Both the position numbers and the translations under genes were made by a program. DNA of 64,000 nt, from positions 64,058,565 to 64,122,564 of the forward strand of contig NC_092040.1 in the NCBI RefSeq assembly GCF_003086295.3. The letters run 5' to 3'. This DNA comes from Arachis hypogaea (taxonomy: Eukaryota > Streptophyta > Magnoliopsida > Fabales > Fabaceae). The notes beneath the pieces are model-generated. The model ran no database searches and was not told the origin of the DNA. It saw only the letters and a program-made list of their open reading frames with translations. Positions 33,292 through 45,268 of this stretch are shown one piece after another; position 1 is the first letter of the stretch, and every line of letters begins with the position of its first letter.

Positions 33292-35268
33292 ATGAATTCT
33301 CACCCCTCTCGCTTTGAGTTTGGTTCTAATTTTGTTGCAAGGAATGGAAGCTATAACAGGAATATGCATCAAGGTCAAAGAAATCAAAGATGGATGGAGC
33401 CAAAAGGATCTGATCAACCCTTTAGGCAACAACACCTTCCAAGATATCACAGACAAAGACCATCCTACAATGCATACCAAGCTAATAGATGTGGTGGACC
33501 GCCTAGTAGATACCAACAAGCCCCACCGTATGCTCAGAGACCATTCTCACAATATAACTTTGAACCACCACACTCACAAGCCCCTTTCCACCATTCACCT
33601 CCATATGACCCCAATTCTCATTCACCACACCAACCACCATATGAACCATACCCAGAACCACCACCTCAATATACACCATTTCCATATCCTTATCAAAAGG
33701 AACCACTTCCGTGTTATGAACCTTTTCTCCCAACAAATGAACCCTCCTATCCACCCCAAACCTCTATGGAAAGCAAACTTGCCTCTATCACAAGTCTCAC
33801 CTCTACTCTTCAAGCACTTTTATCCTGCTTGGGCTAACCCTCTACACCCAATATTCAACCCTCAAGCTCCAATGCACTTCCATCTCAACCACATAATGAT
33901 CCACCCATCCCATCACCACCATCCATGGAAGAGCACCAACATCCATCAATCCAAGAGCAACATGATCCCACTGATACTATTGACATATAACAAGAGAGAA
34001 AGGATCATCTTCGCGAATCCATACTTCATAAGGAGTTAGAGGAGGCACTAAAGGTGAAGGTAGTAGAGACCCTTGAAGTTAACAGCGCGGGTGAAGAACT
34101 AGTGAAGGAAGACAACAAGGAGGATTTTGTGCTTGAAGGTGAAGAAATAGTTGAAAAGAAAATCATCGAGGACGAATACGATTGCATACTTAAATACCTG
34201 GATCAAGAAAGAAATCGATTACCTTTCCGACGTTCGGACATTCAAAGAACCCCCATGGTTTTATGTGGGAAATCTACTGAAGAATGTAGCAAGAAGGAGA
34301 AATTGGGCACTCCGGTGGATAGTGAGCAGCACGATTTGATATTGGAACAAGTGGAGGAAGCCGAAATTATTGAAGAAGAAGAGGAGGCAGTGGTTGAAGA
34401 CTTAGGAGATGCTAAACCTCCATGGGAAAGTCAAGTTATAGAGCATCCTTCAAGGACGTTTGAAGCTGATGTTGAGGAGGGTGTACAACCTCCAAAGCAT
34501 ATCATAGTTGAAGACTTTGAAGGAGACGATCAAGAGATGGATTCAATCATTGATGAATTCTTATCTACATTTGAATTCTCTTCCATTGAACTTGATATGG
34601 AGTTTAAAGAAGATGAACCACAACATCCCATGCCCTTGGTGAATAATGAAGAAGAGATTAAATTGGAAGACATTCACCAAAAGGAAGAGGTTGATATTGA
34701 AGATTACAAAGAGGTGGAAGATGTCGAAGAAGAGCACAAGGGAGTGGAGCTTGCACGTTCATTAGAAACACCTCCCCCTAAGTTGCCATCATCCTTCACA
34801 ACATTCAAGTGGGTAAAATTCATATCCCTTAGCTTTCTAATTCCACTTGAATATGGGCTACTGGAGACGGATGGTCAACTTAAAGATCTCTGTGGCATTA
34901 AGAGTAAGAAGAAGATGGTCAGTGATAAGATTTATCCTGCAAGGTTCAACATGGTTGTGTGCTCAACATTTCAACGCAAAGGTTGGTGTAGAGCTCAACT
35001 GAATGGGTCTAGGAAGTTGTCTGGCTACTTCAGTGAGAATTCAGACTGTTTGCCACCTGGATGGAACAATATTGCTCAACAAGAAGACGGGTGCAAAAGC
35101 AAGATTTGGGACCCCGTAATTCAATCTAGAAATCAACACTCTTGGGGCCTTGTCACTTGCTTTAACTTGCTTGAAGGCTTTCTGCGCCTTGTTTGGGACC
35201 CCAGAGGCTACTGGAACTCCAAACATTGGTGGAGATTTCTGGATGAGTTCAAGCACAAGCCGCCATAA
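33292..35268 (+). pseudogene. E ORF: Pro/Tyr/Gln-rich then acidic protein, two stops (unrecognised)
   Basis: The two open stretches 33292-33837 and 34054-35268 are in the same frame and are separated only by TAA at 33835 and TAA at 33988, so I read one broken gene of about 658 codons. The first third is rich in Pro, Tyr, Gln and His (YQQAPPYAQRPFSQYNFEPP). The middle is strongly acidic (EEAEIIEEEEEAVVEDLGDA). The C-terminal 170 residues contain many Trp and Cys (RKGWCRAQLNGSRKL, LRLVWDPRGYWNSKHWWRFL). It follows the PBS where gag is expected. There is no zinc knuckle, protease or RT. Either a very divergent gag or a captured protein; I cannot name a family. Confidence 0.75.
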
Positions 35269-35318
35269 CAGGAAGCTCACCAAATGTCCAACTTAAGGAC
35301 TTTAACTAAAAGTGCTAA

Positions 35319-35334
35319 GTGGGAGACAACCCAC
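35319..35334 (+). other. Post-stop hairpin of E
   Basis: GTGGGAGACAACCCAC: 5-bp stem, AGACAA loop, 50 nt after the E ORF stop. The outer pair is G-C where D has C-G and G has T-A. Confidence 0.65.
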
Positions 35335-35496
35335 CATGGTATGATCGTTCTTTTTCAATTTTATTTCGTGTTGTTTATTTTTTATTTTATTTTATTTTAT
35401 TTTATTTTCATTGAACCTGGAAGTTTTCATAGCATCTACATAAACACTGCATATGCATACCGCATAATTGCATAAAAAAAAAGAAGGAAGACACGC

Positions 35497-36033
35497 ACGC
35501 GACGTGGCAGCGTCGATGACGCGTCTGCGTCACCAGTGCCATGGGAAGAAAAGAAAACGAACATAAAGTCACGTGAGAGCGTGGCTGGAGGCGCGCCATT
35601 AGCATAATTTGACCCCACGCGATCGCGTCGCTCACGCGATCGCGTCATGTGGAACATTGGCCTCCCACGCGATCGCATCACCCACGCGGCCGCGTGCCAT
35701 GAAAATCGACGTCATAAAGGTGCACGGCCGAAAGTTGTGCTGGAATTGGGCTGGACTCGTGCTAGAAGCCCAAGCCCTCCCACGCGAACGCGTGCCCCAC
35801 GCGGCCGCGTCGTCTTTCAAATATGGCCATCCACGCGATCGCGTCAACCACGCGACCGCGTCACCCAGATTTTTGGCAAAATGCAATTCAAACAGAGAGT
35901 TGTGCGAATGCGAGGCTGCACTCGCGCCACTAGCACAAATCAAGTGACACGATCGCGTGACTCACGCGTCCGCGTTGCCTGACCTTATTGCGCACCACGC
36001 GGCCGCGTCACCCACGCGACCGCGTCGCCAGCG
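35497..36033. repeat. Array of CACGCGATCGCGT-type palindromes in E 3' UTR
   Basis: A dozen or more CG-rich units, often in pairs (CACGCGATCGCGTC then ACCCACGCGGCCGCGTG), about 20-60 bp apart. Centre dinucleotides vary (AT, AC, GC) while the CACGCG...CGCGTG arms persist. Confidence 0.88.
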
Positions 36034-38224
36034 TCGCACACCTTAACCTAATATGCCAAAATATTTTATCTTTTCTTCCCCAATCCTAATTTTTCCTCCC
36101 TCCTTTCTTACTTACTTCTTCTTCCCTTCTTTCCCTTCTCATTCTTCTTATCTTTCATTTTATTTTACTTAATTGCATACTTTCATTCATTGCGTTATTT
36201 TCATTGGTGTAGGAATTTTATTTGGGTCATTATTTTTTCTATATTTTGTGGATTATTTGACAATTATATATCATTTTTTTTAAAGGGTGCTTGCATGTTC
36301 AATTTAATACTTTTCATACCTTATTTAATATGCATGCTTTATGTTTGTGAAAAAGCCCGTATGGCATTGTGCATTATTTTAAATTATTCTCTTCTACTAT
36401 TCAATGCTTGCTTTTCACAAATTCCCTTTACTATTTTATTAATTAAATATAATTGTCAATACAAACGTTATTGTTAATTTCTCACGACTAACAATACATT
36501 AAAGCTTTTGATGCTTGATCTATGCTACTCATGTCGTTGCCGGCATGCTACTAAACATCTTGCATCCAATACTCCCCATGCCTTGCTATATTTCCATTGA
36601 TGAACTGATCACATGGAATCGCGACCGTGTCTTTCATTCAATATTTTTTACTTGGCATGATTATCACTCGTACCGCCCTCCCCTTTGCTCCATCCCTTTG
36701 ACTTCATGTCCCTTTCTCTTCACCCTTTTTCAGGCTGGCCACCAGAACGGGTAAAGAGAAAGCTTCTACAATGAGCAACAGGTGAGGAACCACAACACCC
36801 ACCCACTTGTACATCTCAGCATGCACCAAGGACGGTGAAATCTTTAAGTGTGGGGAGGTCGATACCGATCTCCACGGGTTAGTTAGTCCCTTCTCAACAC
36901 CAATTTTTGTTTTTCATTGTTGCATTTGCATGTTTGATTGCATGTTTGTTTTTTGTGCATATTTTACCACTTGGTTAAAGTAATATTTTCTTTTTCAAGA
37001 AATTTTTATAGTATTTCACTAATTTGAATAAAACTTTTTGAAAAAAACTTGTTTGAAGAACTATTATTTTGGAACATAGTTTAGAGCTCGAACACACAAA
37101 ACCAGTGAGATTTTGAGCCTATTTGATTGGTTGCATTTTATCAACCAATATTTTATTTTTGGTGTGTGTTTTTCTCTCTAAAATTGTGATCTTTGTCTTG
37201 CTTAGTTCTATATTTCCATTGTTTGATGTATGCATGCACTGATATGATTGAGGCCTTTGTTTCACTAAGCTTACATACCCATATGGCCTTACCCTTTCAT
37301 TATCCTTTGCAAACCAATTTGAGCCTAATATACCCATTTGTTCTTTACTCTAGCTCATTACTGACTCTAAGCGAAAAACAATAATGTCCTTAATTTGAAT
37401 CCTTGGTTAGCTTAGACTAGTAAAAGTGCTTATGATTTAAGTGTGGGGAAGTTGGGTTTGAAAATATTTGGTTTGAATAATTGGGTGTTGTATATTTTAG
37501 TGAAAATGTGCAAAATAATGGTTGAGCACATGTTATTGCATTCAATACTTTAATTATATGCATTGAGAAAAAAAAAGTGAAAAAGAAAAAGAAAAGAGCA
37601 ATTAATAAAAGGGGACAAAATGTCCCAAAATAAATAAGTGAAATCAATCTATATGAGTTGTACTCAAAACTTAGAACGCATAAATATGTAGTAAACACAG
37701 TTGATGGGAAGTTAGATTTTGTATTTTAATTAAATGGATTGTCTTGAGTTAGGTGAAAAGTTTATGTTAATTAAGGATTCAGATTTTTAGTCTACTTGGC
37801 CAAATACAATCCTACCTTGACCTAACCCCATTACAACCCTTAAAAGACCTCTTGATTTGTGTATTGGTGCATTAAATTTTTGCTGATTGTTAGATGAAGA
37901 GCAAGCTATAGAAAGCAAGATTAGCAGAGAATTGAGAGAATTGACCCTAGACACTTGAGAGTTAGTATGATATACACTACTAGTAACGATTCAGTGCTTA
38001 ATTCTATGTTCCCTGCTTTTATGAGCTATCTTCTTCTTGCAAGTTATTTATATTGTATTTTGTAATTTGAATTAGCAAAATCCAGTTCATATTTATTATT
38101 GAAAGATTTATTTACTTTTTCACTAAGTAGGTAGAATCATTTTAGCATGTAGTTGCATTCACATTCATAGGTTGCATTGCATGAGTCTTGCCTTTCCCTA
38201 CTCATTTATTTGGTCTCTTTGAGT
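36034..38224 (+). other. E 3' non-coding region
   Basis: About 2.2 kb with no supported gene. It contains a T/C-rich run (36060-36170) and PPT look-alikes TTTAAGTGTGGGGAGGT at about 36842 and ATTTAAGTGTGGGGAAGT at about 37434. Confidence 0.65.
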
Positions 38225-38263
38225 TTAGCATGAGGACATGCTAATGTTTAAGTGTGGGGAGGT
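38225..38263 (+). promoter_or_regulatory. PPT and preceding stem-loop of E
   Basis: TTAGCATG, loop AGGA, CATGCTAA (38225-38244), an 8-bp perfect stem. Then TGTTTAAGTGTGGGGAGGT ends exactly at the 3' LTR. The purine run AGTGTGGGGAGG is a good PPT. Confidence 0.8.
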
Positions 38264-39677
38264 TGATAAACCACTATTTTATGATTTACAATGTGTTTAA
38301 TTGTATGGTTTTATCATAGTTTTTACCCACTTATTCATATAATTAACATGCATTTATATTTCCTTCCTAAAATTATTACATGATTGAAAACATGCTTCTT
38401 TGGTCTTAATTTAGCTAATCTAATTCTCTCTTATTACTATTCGATATCTTGATCTGTGTGTTAAGTGTTTCAGGCTTTATAGGGCATGAATGAGTGAGAG
38501 ATTGGGAAGGAAGCTTGCAAAAATGGAAGAAACACAAGAAATTAAGGAGATGACCAGCGAAAAGTGACGCGTACGCGTCAGCGACGCGACTGCATGGAAG
38601 AAAGGAATCTGCAGTGACGTGGTCGCATGGCTCACGCGACCGTGCAGATTGAAAAAGCACAAGTGACGCGGAAGCGTGGACGACGCGAACGCGTGGCAGG
38701 GAAAAACGCGAATGAAGCGTCCGCATGGATGATGCGATCGCGTGACGTACGCGATCTGCAGAATTACAAAAGTTGCTGGCAGAGATTTTGGGCCGCATTT
38801 CAACCCAGTTTTTGGCCAAAAAACACAGATTAAAGTCAGGGAACTTGCAGCGACTCAAGGAGGCTCTCATAATTCATAATTTTAGTTTTAGATGTAGTTT
38901 TTAGAGAGAGAGGTTCTCTCCTCTCTCTTAGGATTAGGATTTAGGACTTCTCTTAGTTTTAGGAGTGACTCTCAATCCCAGGTTCAATGTTCTTTTTATT
39001 TATTTTCTCAGTTTAATTTATGAATTCTTCTATGTTACAGATTACTTTTTGAATTAATGTTATTTGAGGTATTTCAGTTTATGATTACTCTCTTTTATTT
39101 ATTATATAAATAATTTGAATTTTTACCTTTTGGCTTTGGTTGAGTCATTGGAGACTCTTGAGTTATCAAACTCATTGTTGACCGAAAATTGGAATTCTTC
39201 AAGAATAGATTCGAGATCTAATAACTCTAACTTTTCCTAAGGAAAGACTGGGACTTGAGGATTCGAATTAATTCATTTACTTGACTTACCTTCATAGTTA
39301 GAGGTTAACAAAGTGGGAGAAAAATCCAATTCTCATAACAATTGATAAGGATAACTAGGATAGGACTTCCAGTTCTCATACCTTGCCAAAAGTTTATTTT
39401 ACAGTCAATTATCTATTTTACTTGTCGTTCATCATAATTGTTCCTCATTCTTAAAATCCCCAATTTACAAACTCATAACCAATAATCAGAACATACCTCC
39501 CTGCAATTCCTTGAGAAGACGACCCGAGGTTTAAACACTCGGTTATCAATTTTAAAGGGGTTTGTTACTTGTGACAACCAAAACGTTTGCACGAAGGAAT
39601 TTCTGTTGGTTTAGAATCTATATCTACAACGCGACTATTCTTATAAAATTATTTACTAGCAAAAAATCCTAACGTCA
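38264..39677 (+). repeat. 3' LTR of element E
   Basis: 1414 bp, pairs with 31742-33156; palindromes at 38566-38752. Confidence 0.94.
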
Positions 39678-41590
39678 TCGGAGCAAAGCCCGACCGCATA
39701 ATATATGCACAAGGGGAAATAGTGATCCTCAATTCGTGGGCATCCCTGAGATCAACATACAAATAAAACAAAGATCGTCAATTTGTGGGTTTCCCCGAGA
39801 TCAACATACAACAAAACAGAGATCCTTAGTTCGTGGGATTCCCCAAGATAAAAGATTATCAACAGTTCATGGGTTATTCCCGTAACCAATGATTACCAAT
39901 TCGTGGGTTTTATCATTCAATTTTTGAAAATTACCTTGCCTTTACCTTTTAACCTTTAAAATTCACTTTTTACCACCTGTAACTTTTAATATTTCTACTT
40001 TAACCACCCTAACTTTCAGAAATTACCAAATAACCCCTTCAACACAAAAAATTTACTTCCTTTCCCTTTTAAAGATCTAAAGCATGTTCTTCATTGTTCT
40101 TCATCACACTCAAAGTGTTCTTCATGTTCTTCATAAATTCTTCGGATTCTTTCTCTGTTTTTACCCGTTTTTCAGTCTTTTCAGCAACCAATTTTTACCA
40201 TAATTCATAATAGATTAGCAGCCACCAAAACCCCATATTTTCCACATGATTTCAACATAAATTGAACCCCAATTTAGGCCTAGCGTTTCATTTTCCAGTA
40301 ACTATAAGAACACAAGTTCATAGCTTGAATTTTACCAAATCTCATCAAAGTTTTACCAAAATTTCAATAAAAATCACTCATATAAAAAATCAATTTCAAG
40401 CACAGCCAAACCATATCATAATCACACAACTCAAACACAATTAATCAAGATTAATTTTACCAAACCCTACCTTGATTTGCTGTTCCAAATTTGGTTACTC
40501 CTTGAAGTGTTCTTAAAGCACTTTTTCCTCCTAAAACACATCAAGAACAACTTTGAATCCATAAAACCTCAACTAACCAAACCTTAAGTAACATGTTAGG
40601 AAGGGATTTCTCACCTTAAACATGCTGGGAATTGAATATTCTTGGCTCACAAGTCAAGCTAAGCAAGAGATCTAAGGAAGAACATCAAGAAAACACATGT
40701 TTAAGCATGTTTCCTTGAAAACCGAATTGAAGAGGGAGGGAGACAGCCATCTCACCTTATTTTCAGCCTTGATATGTTATATGGTTATGTAGAGAAAGAA
40801 GAGAGGATCATTTTGGTAAAATCGGAGTTTTGATTTGAGTTTTAGTTTAGAAGAAATCAAGCTTTGAAGACTAAGTGTTCATGAAAGTTTCTCTCTTTTC
40901 TCTCTTGTTATTTTCGCCCAAGATGAAGAAATGAGACAGACTTGGAGGTCTTGGGGTGTAAGGTGAGTTGTGATTGGTTGGCTTGGAGGTGGGTTAAAAT
41001 AATATTAAAATATCTTTAGTGTATAACTAGTAAAAAACTAGGTGTATCGGAATACTTGTAAAAACATCTCTAAAAATTTCTTTCTGAGCCACTAGCATAA
41101 ATGACACTAGTAATATATTTAATATGAGAATCGAACATGTATGATAAGGCCTTAGCATTGCTAAAGTCATCAGGGAGTGCTAGAGTTAAGCTACACCAAT
41201 AAACTGTGAACCCAGTTAAACCAATTTTCTGTTTTTAACAAAAACATACCAGGTAACCTTATAATATCATTCAAGCATATTCTAATACTAATGTAATGAT
41301 AATATTATACTATTATCTCTTTTCTCTCATGAATCGTGTCCGGTTCGTCAAACAGAGACTATTTACAAAAACTAGAATCAAAACTCCTAACCGATATAGT
41401 TAAAAAACTAGGTTATTCGTGATTGCATTGTCGATCTTATCTCAAAAGAGGTTCTAGTTTAAAGATGACATACTGACAATGGGGATTGAGATGCTTAATG
41501 ATATATCAGAGGTGTTCCCTTTACTGATCTTCCAGAGAAATCCGTGCCTTCAGAAAAGATCTCGCGTACTCAGAAAATAGGGTTATTACA
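39678..41590. other. Right part of element F
   Basis: About 1.9 kb without a gene. Near 39728-39860 a unit containing ATTCGTGGG...CCCGAGATCAACATACAA is repeated about three times at 50-55 bp. It ends at GGGTTATTACA followed by TSD AGATA. Confidence 0.7.
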
Positions 41591-41595
41591 AGATA

Positions 41596-41926
41596 CCCCA
41601 ACAAACTATATTGTTCTGTGAGATCTTTAATGTGTGGGGTATTGACTTCATGGGGCCTTTCCCAAACTCTAATAATTTTCCCTATATTCTACTAGCTATT
41701 GACTATGTGTACAAATGGGTGAAAGTGGTACGCACCCGGACGGATGATGCTAATGTGGTTCTTTCTTTTGTTCGGAATAACATAATTTGTCACATTGGAT
41801 CACCAGGAGCAATCCTGAGTGATCAAGGCTCACATTTTTGTAACAAGAGAATGACAGGGCTAATGAAGAAGTATGGCATCATTCACAAAGTGGCCACGGC
41901 CTACCATCCCCAAACGAATGGCCAAG
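41596..41926 (+). pseudogene. Backbone A integrase core
   Basis: A's pol frame resumes after F. It contains the first catalytic Asp in [11 protein letters not shown], the second in [14 protein letters not shown], and AYHPQTNGQ just before the third (Glu) motif. The frame is open here. It is cut at CCAAG by element I; the catalytic Glu region follows at 52961. Confidence 0.92.
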
Positions 41927-44175
41927 TGATCGGGGTAAAATTTGTCTCGCAACAAATTCCCATTCGGCAAGTGTACCAAATTTGTCGTCAAGTAAAAACT
42001 CACAATAGGGTGAGGTCGAATCCCACAGGGATTGATTGATCAAGCAACTTTAATTAGAGGAATGATCTAGTTGAGCGAATCCATGAATAGAGTTGATAAT
42101 TGTAGAAATTAAAATGGCGAGAAAGTAAATAACTGAAAGTAAATAGCAGAATTGTAAATGGGAATGGGGGAATTGCTCATAAAAGTAAATTGCAGAAAAT
42201 AAAGAGAATGGGTAAGATCAGAAATGGGGAGTTCATTGGGCTTAGGAGATGTTGCATTCTCCGAATCAATTTCATTTTCATCTCTTCCTCAATCAATGCA
42301 CTCATTGATCTCCTTGGCAATCTTAAGTGATTGAATCACAATTTCTTGCAATTCAATCTCTCAAATCTTGATCAATAGCCAATTCCTTGGTCAATTGCTC
42401 ATGAGAAGAGATGAAGTGTGGTCACTGATTATACCACATGCACTTCCCAAATCAAATGCTTAGAGGGTTATAGCCACATACCCATCCACACTCAATTTGG
42501 TCCAGCATGAGAAAGTATTTCTAGCTAATCTCTTCATTCCTCTTTCAAGGATCCGAAGAGATCCATGTTTGAATAGCTTCTTTTCCAAGATCACTATCCA
42601 ATTAGATGAAGATCGAAAGCTTCCAAGTAAAATCAAAAGGAAAGGTATAAGAAGAATAAGAAAATTAGTATTGATCCATCAAATTACAACAGAGCTCCCT
42701 AACCCAATGAAAGGGGTTTAGTTGTTCCTAGCTCTAGAAATCAAAATCAAAGATGGAGAATACACCATTAAGCTAGAAGTGCAGAGAAAGTAAAAATGTA
42801 AAGAGTAGTTCCCTCTCCTCCAAAAAGCTCCTCTCTATTTCAAAACTGCTCCTATATATACTACTCTTCTCAGCTTCTAGTTAGTTCTTCAAGTCTTGGG
42901 CCTCTGGATCTTTTAGTTTGAAGCAGTTCCTTTCTTCATTTGGGCTTGGCTTACTTGCAGAGAGAAAGTGTGAAGTGGGCAGAGACTTTAGCTCAAGACG
43001 TTAGGGGTGTTTAACATTTAGTGAAAATACAAGTTCGAGAATGTTAGTGACACTTAACATTGTCACTAACGTTGCCATGCACCCCTTTGCCTCACGTTAA
43101 AGCCCATGTTAACTGGGTTAACGTGGCTTTTAACGTTGCCTTGTTAACCTTCGAGAACGTTAGTGACACTCAACATTGTCACTAACGTTCAGGTGTGCCC
43201 CTTCTTTCATGTTAAAGCTCACGTTAACTAGGTTAACGTGGCTTCTAACGTGGCTTTTGCCAACCTTCGAGAACGTTAGTGACACTCAACATTGTCACTA
43301 ACGTTCAAGTGTGCCCCTAGATCTCACGTTAGAGTCCACGTTAACTGGGTTAACGTGGCTTCTAACGTGGCCATTCTTAGCCATCCCAACGTTAGTGACA
43401 ATGTTGAGTGTCACTAACGTTGGCTCATTCTTCATTCCTCATCGTTAGCTTCCACGTTAACCAAGTTAACGTGGAGGTTAACGTGGCTCTTGGGGTTCGA
43501 GTGGTTGCTCCAACGTTAGTGACAATGTTGAGTGTCACTAACGTTGTCGACAACTCTCCATCTCTTACGTTAGCTCCCACGTTAACCAAGTTAACGTGGG
43601 AGTTAACATGGCTCTTTACACCTTAGGCTAATGTTAGTGACAATGTTGAGTGTCACTAACATTGGCTTCTTTTCCCCCTTTAACGTTAGAGGCCACGTTA
43701 ACTAGGTTAACGTGGCTTCTAACGTGGTCATTTGTGAGCAATTCCCAACGTTAGTGACAATGTTAAGTGTCACTAACTTTGGCTCAACTTCTCTTCTCCA
43801 CGTTAGAGTTCACGTTAACTTAGTTAACGTGACTCTTTAACGTGGGCATTGATGGCTTTTGAGAGTGTTTTTGGCAATTACTTTTCTCCTTAACTTTGCA
43901 AGTTACCTCCCATTCCTTGCTTCCTTTTGGTCCTGAAATCAAGCAATAGAGTGCATCAAAGTTCTAGTCCAAGTCATGGGTAATACAATATACAATTTTG
44001 TCATTAAAATCATGCAAAATCCTCATGAAATAATGTAAAATGCACAATGTATGCTTGAATCAAGGTCTGAGTGAATATTTGCCCAAAACTAACTTATTTC
44101 CTAAGAAAATGCATGAAATTACCTAAAAATAGTAAAGAAAAGGTCAGTGAAACTGGCCAAAATGCCCTGGCATCA
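41927..44175 (-). repeat. 3' LTR of element I
   Basis: Carries the palindrome array at 43015-43850 and TATATATA at 42853-42860 on the - strand. Confidence 0.95.
43015..43850. repeat. Alternating palindrome array in I LTR
   Basis: Two motifs alternate about eight times: AACGTTAGTGACA...TGTCACTAACGTT (inverted arms separated by ACTCA-like spacer) and CACGTTAACNNNGTTAACGTGG. The repeat period is about 110-125 bp. The array is kept in both LTRs (see 51780-52625). Confidence 0.9.
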
Positions 44176-44212
44176 CAACACCAAACTTAAAGCTTGCTTG
44201 TCCCTAAGCAAG
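44176..44212 (-). promoter_or_regulatory. PPT region and preceding stem-loop of I
   Basis: Sense CTTGCTT, loop AGGGAC, AAGCAAG (7 bp, 44193-44212), then CTTTAAGTTTGGTGTTG up to the LTR. Confidence 0.68.
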
Positions 44213-45268
44213 TACTGGAACAAGAGAATGATGAATGGAATCTCCAGAGAAATGAGTCATTCTTGTGGAAGTCATATTACTGATTTTATGGTGGTTTCAT
44301 GCATAGCAACTTAGATTCATTCCACTACTGGCTTTCAGACCTTTATCATCTCCTAAATTACTCACTTTGTTTTGTCCCATGAGACCTGTATTTATTGATC
44401 CTTTTATTGTTATTTCAAGGACTGTTTGTGTTATTTAGGCTAAGTGTTTTGTAAGGGGGGCAACTCTTTAGGATAAGCTTTCAGCCAACACTCCCGAACC
44501 AGTTGGTTCAAGGTGCTAGGTGTTGAAGCACCCCTAAGGACTTACTTACTCAAGTCTCTCCTCCATACATACACACCACAGGCATATAGTTTATTTATTT
44601 TCTTTCCTTGAGACCTTGGTGTCCAGCACCTCTTTGGGTTACTAAATGCTCTGTGGTGAGGGTTACTCTTGATAGTGGATTTTTAGCTGATAATCCCGGG
44701 TTAGTTAACCCAAGTTACCAGGTGATGAAGCACCCCAAAGAGCTTATTCATCCAAGTAGATCCTTCACATAGGAGCACCACAGACACATGTCCTAGGGTA
44801 AACCATTGGTGCCTAGCCTTATAGCTTACTCTTTTTTTTTTGTTTTTCACTTCCATTGTTCTTTCCCTTTTTCTTTTATTAGGATCTTGTTATCTTAGTC
44901 TCATGGGTATATCAAAAGTAAAACATTCAGGATAGATAGTTGTCATCCTAACCTTGTGGTTGAACCAACTTAGCTACTTATGACTACCCCCAAAGATTCA
45001 TGAATGCACTTCCACATTATGAACTCTACTCTGGTCTTTCAAAACATAAACATTCTCTCTTCATTTGATTCTAAGGACAAACATACAATAAGTAAAGATA
45101 CGAATGCAGTAACAAAAAGGCTAGCAAGCATTGACTTCTTAATCATAAAACTCAGAATGCATAATTGAAAGTTGTTTAGCTAATATGGAGGCATGTCCTA
45201 TTTCATACAAGATCCTCCTTATTGATAATATAAACTAAAAAAAAACTAGAAAGGAGCTCCACCACCTT
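44213..45268 (-). other. I 3' non-coding region
   Basis: About 1.05 kb with no gene seen. A segment around TGAAGCACCCC occurs twice (near 44524 and 44727). Confidence 0.6.

Larger units (their letters stand above)
31742..39677 (+). mobile_element. Element E: non-autonomous LTR retrotransposon
   Basis: LTRs 31742-33156 and 38264-39677 (1415 and 1414 bp) begin TGATAAACC and end CGTCA; the PBS follows the left LTR, so E reads rightwards. It is 7.9 kb with one long broken ORF and no protease, RT or integrase. Flanks are TTGGC and TCGGA, matching only 3 of 5, so the TSD is not clean. LTRs differ by about 2 percent by eye. Inserted in F. Confidence 0.92.
1793..41590. mobile_element. Element F: solo-LTR-like insertion in A, itself carrying B and E
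   Basis: F begins TGTAACGACCC and ends GGGTTATTACA, which are imperfect inverted ends of the TG...CA type found on Ty3/gypsy LTRs. It is flanked by a perfect 5-bp duplication AGATA at 1788-1792 and 41591-41595, and A's integrase reads on in frame once F is removed. After subtracting nested B (2409-31395) and E (31742-39677), about 2.87 kb remains: 1793-2408, about 31401-31741 and 39678-41590. No coding region is visible in any piece. I infer a solo LTR left by LTR-LTR recombination; a short non-coding element cannot be excluded. Orientation is not decided. Confidence 0.8.

Noticed and set aside
33314..34039. 241-codon His-rich frame overlapping the E ORF
   Set aside because: Shadow frame of the Pro/Tyr/Gln-rich region; the main frame continues in phase into the acidic part while this one does not.
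34054..35268. Separate host gene for the acidic 404-codon frame
   Set aside because: It is in phase with 33292-33837 and lies between E's LTRs directly after the PBS, so it belongs to E.
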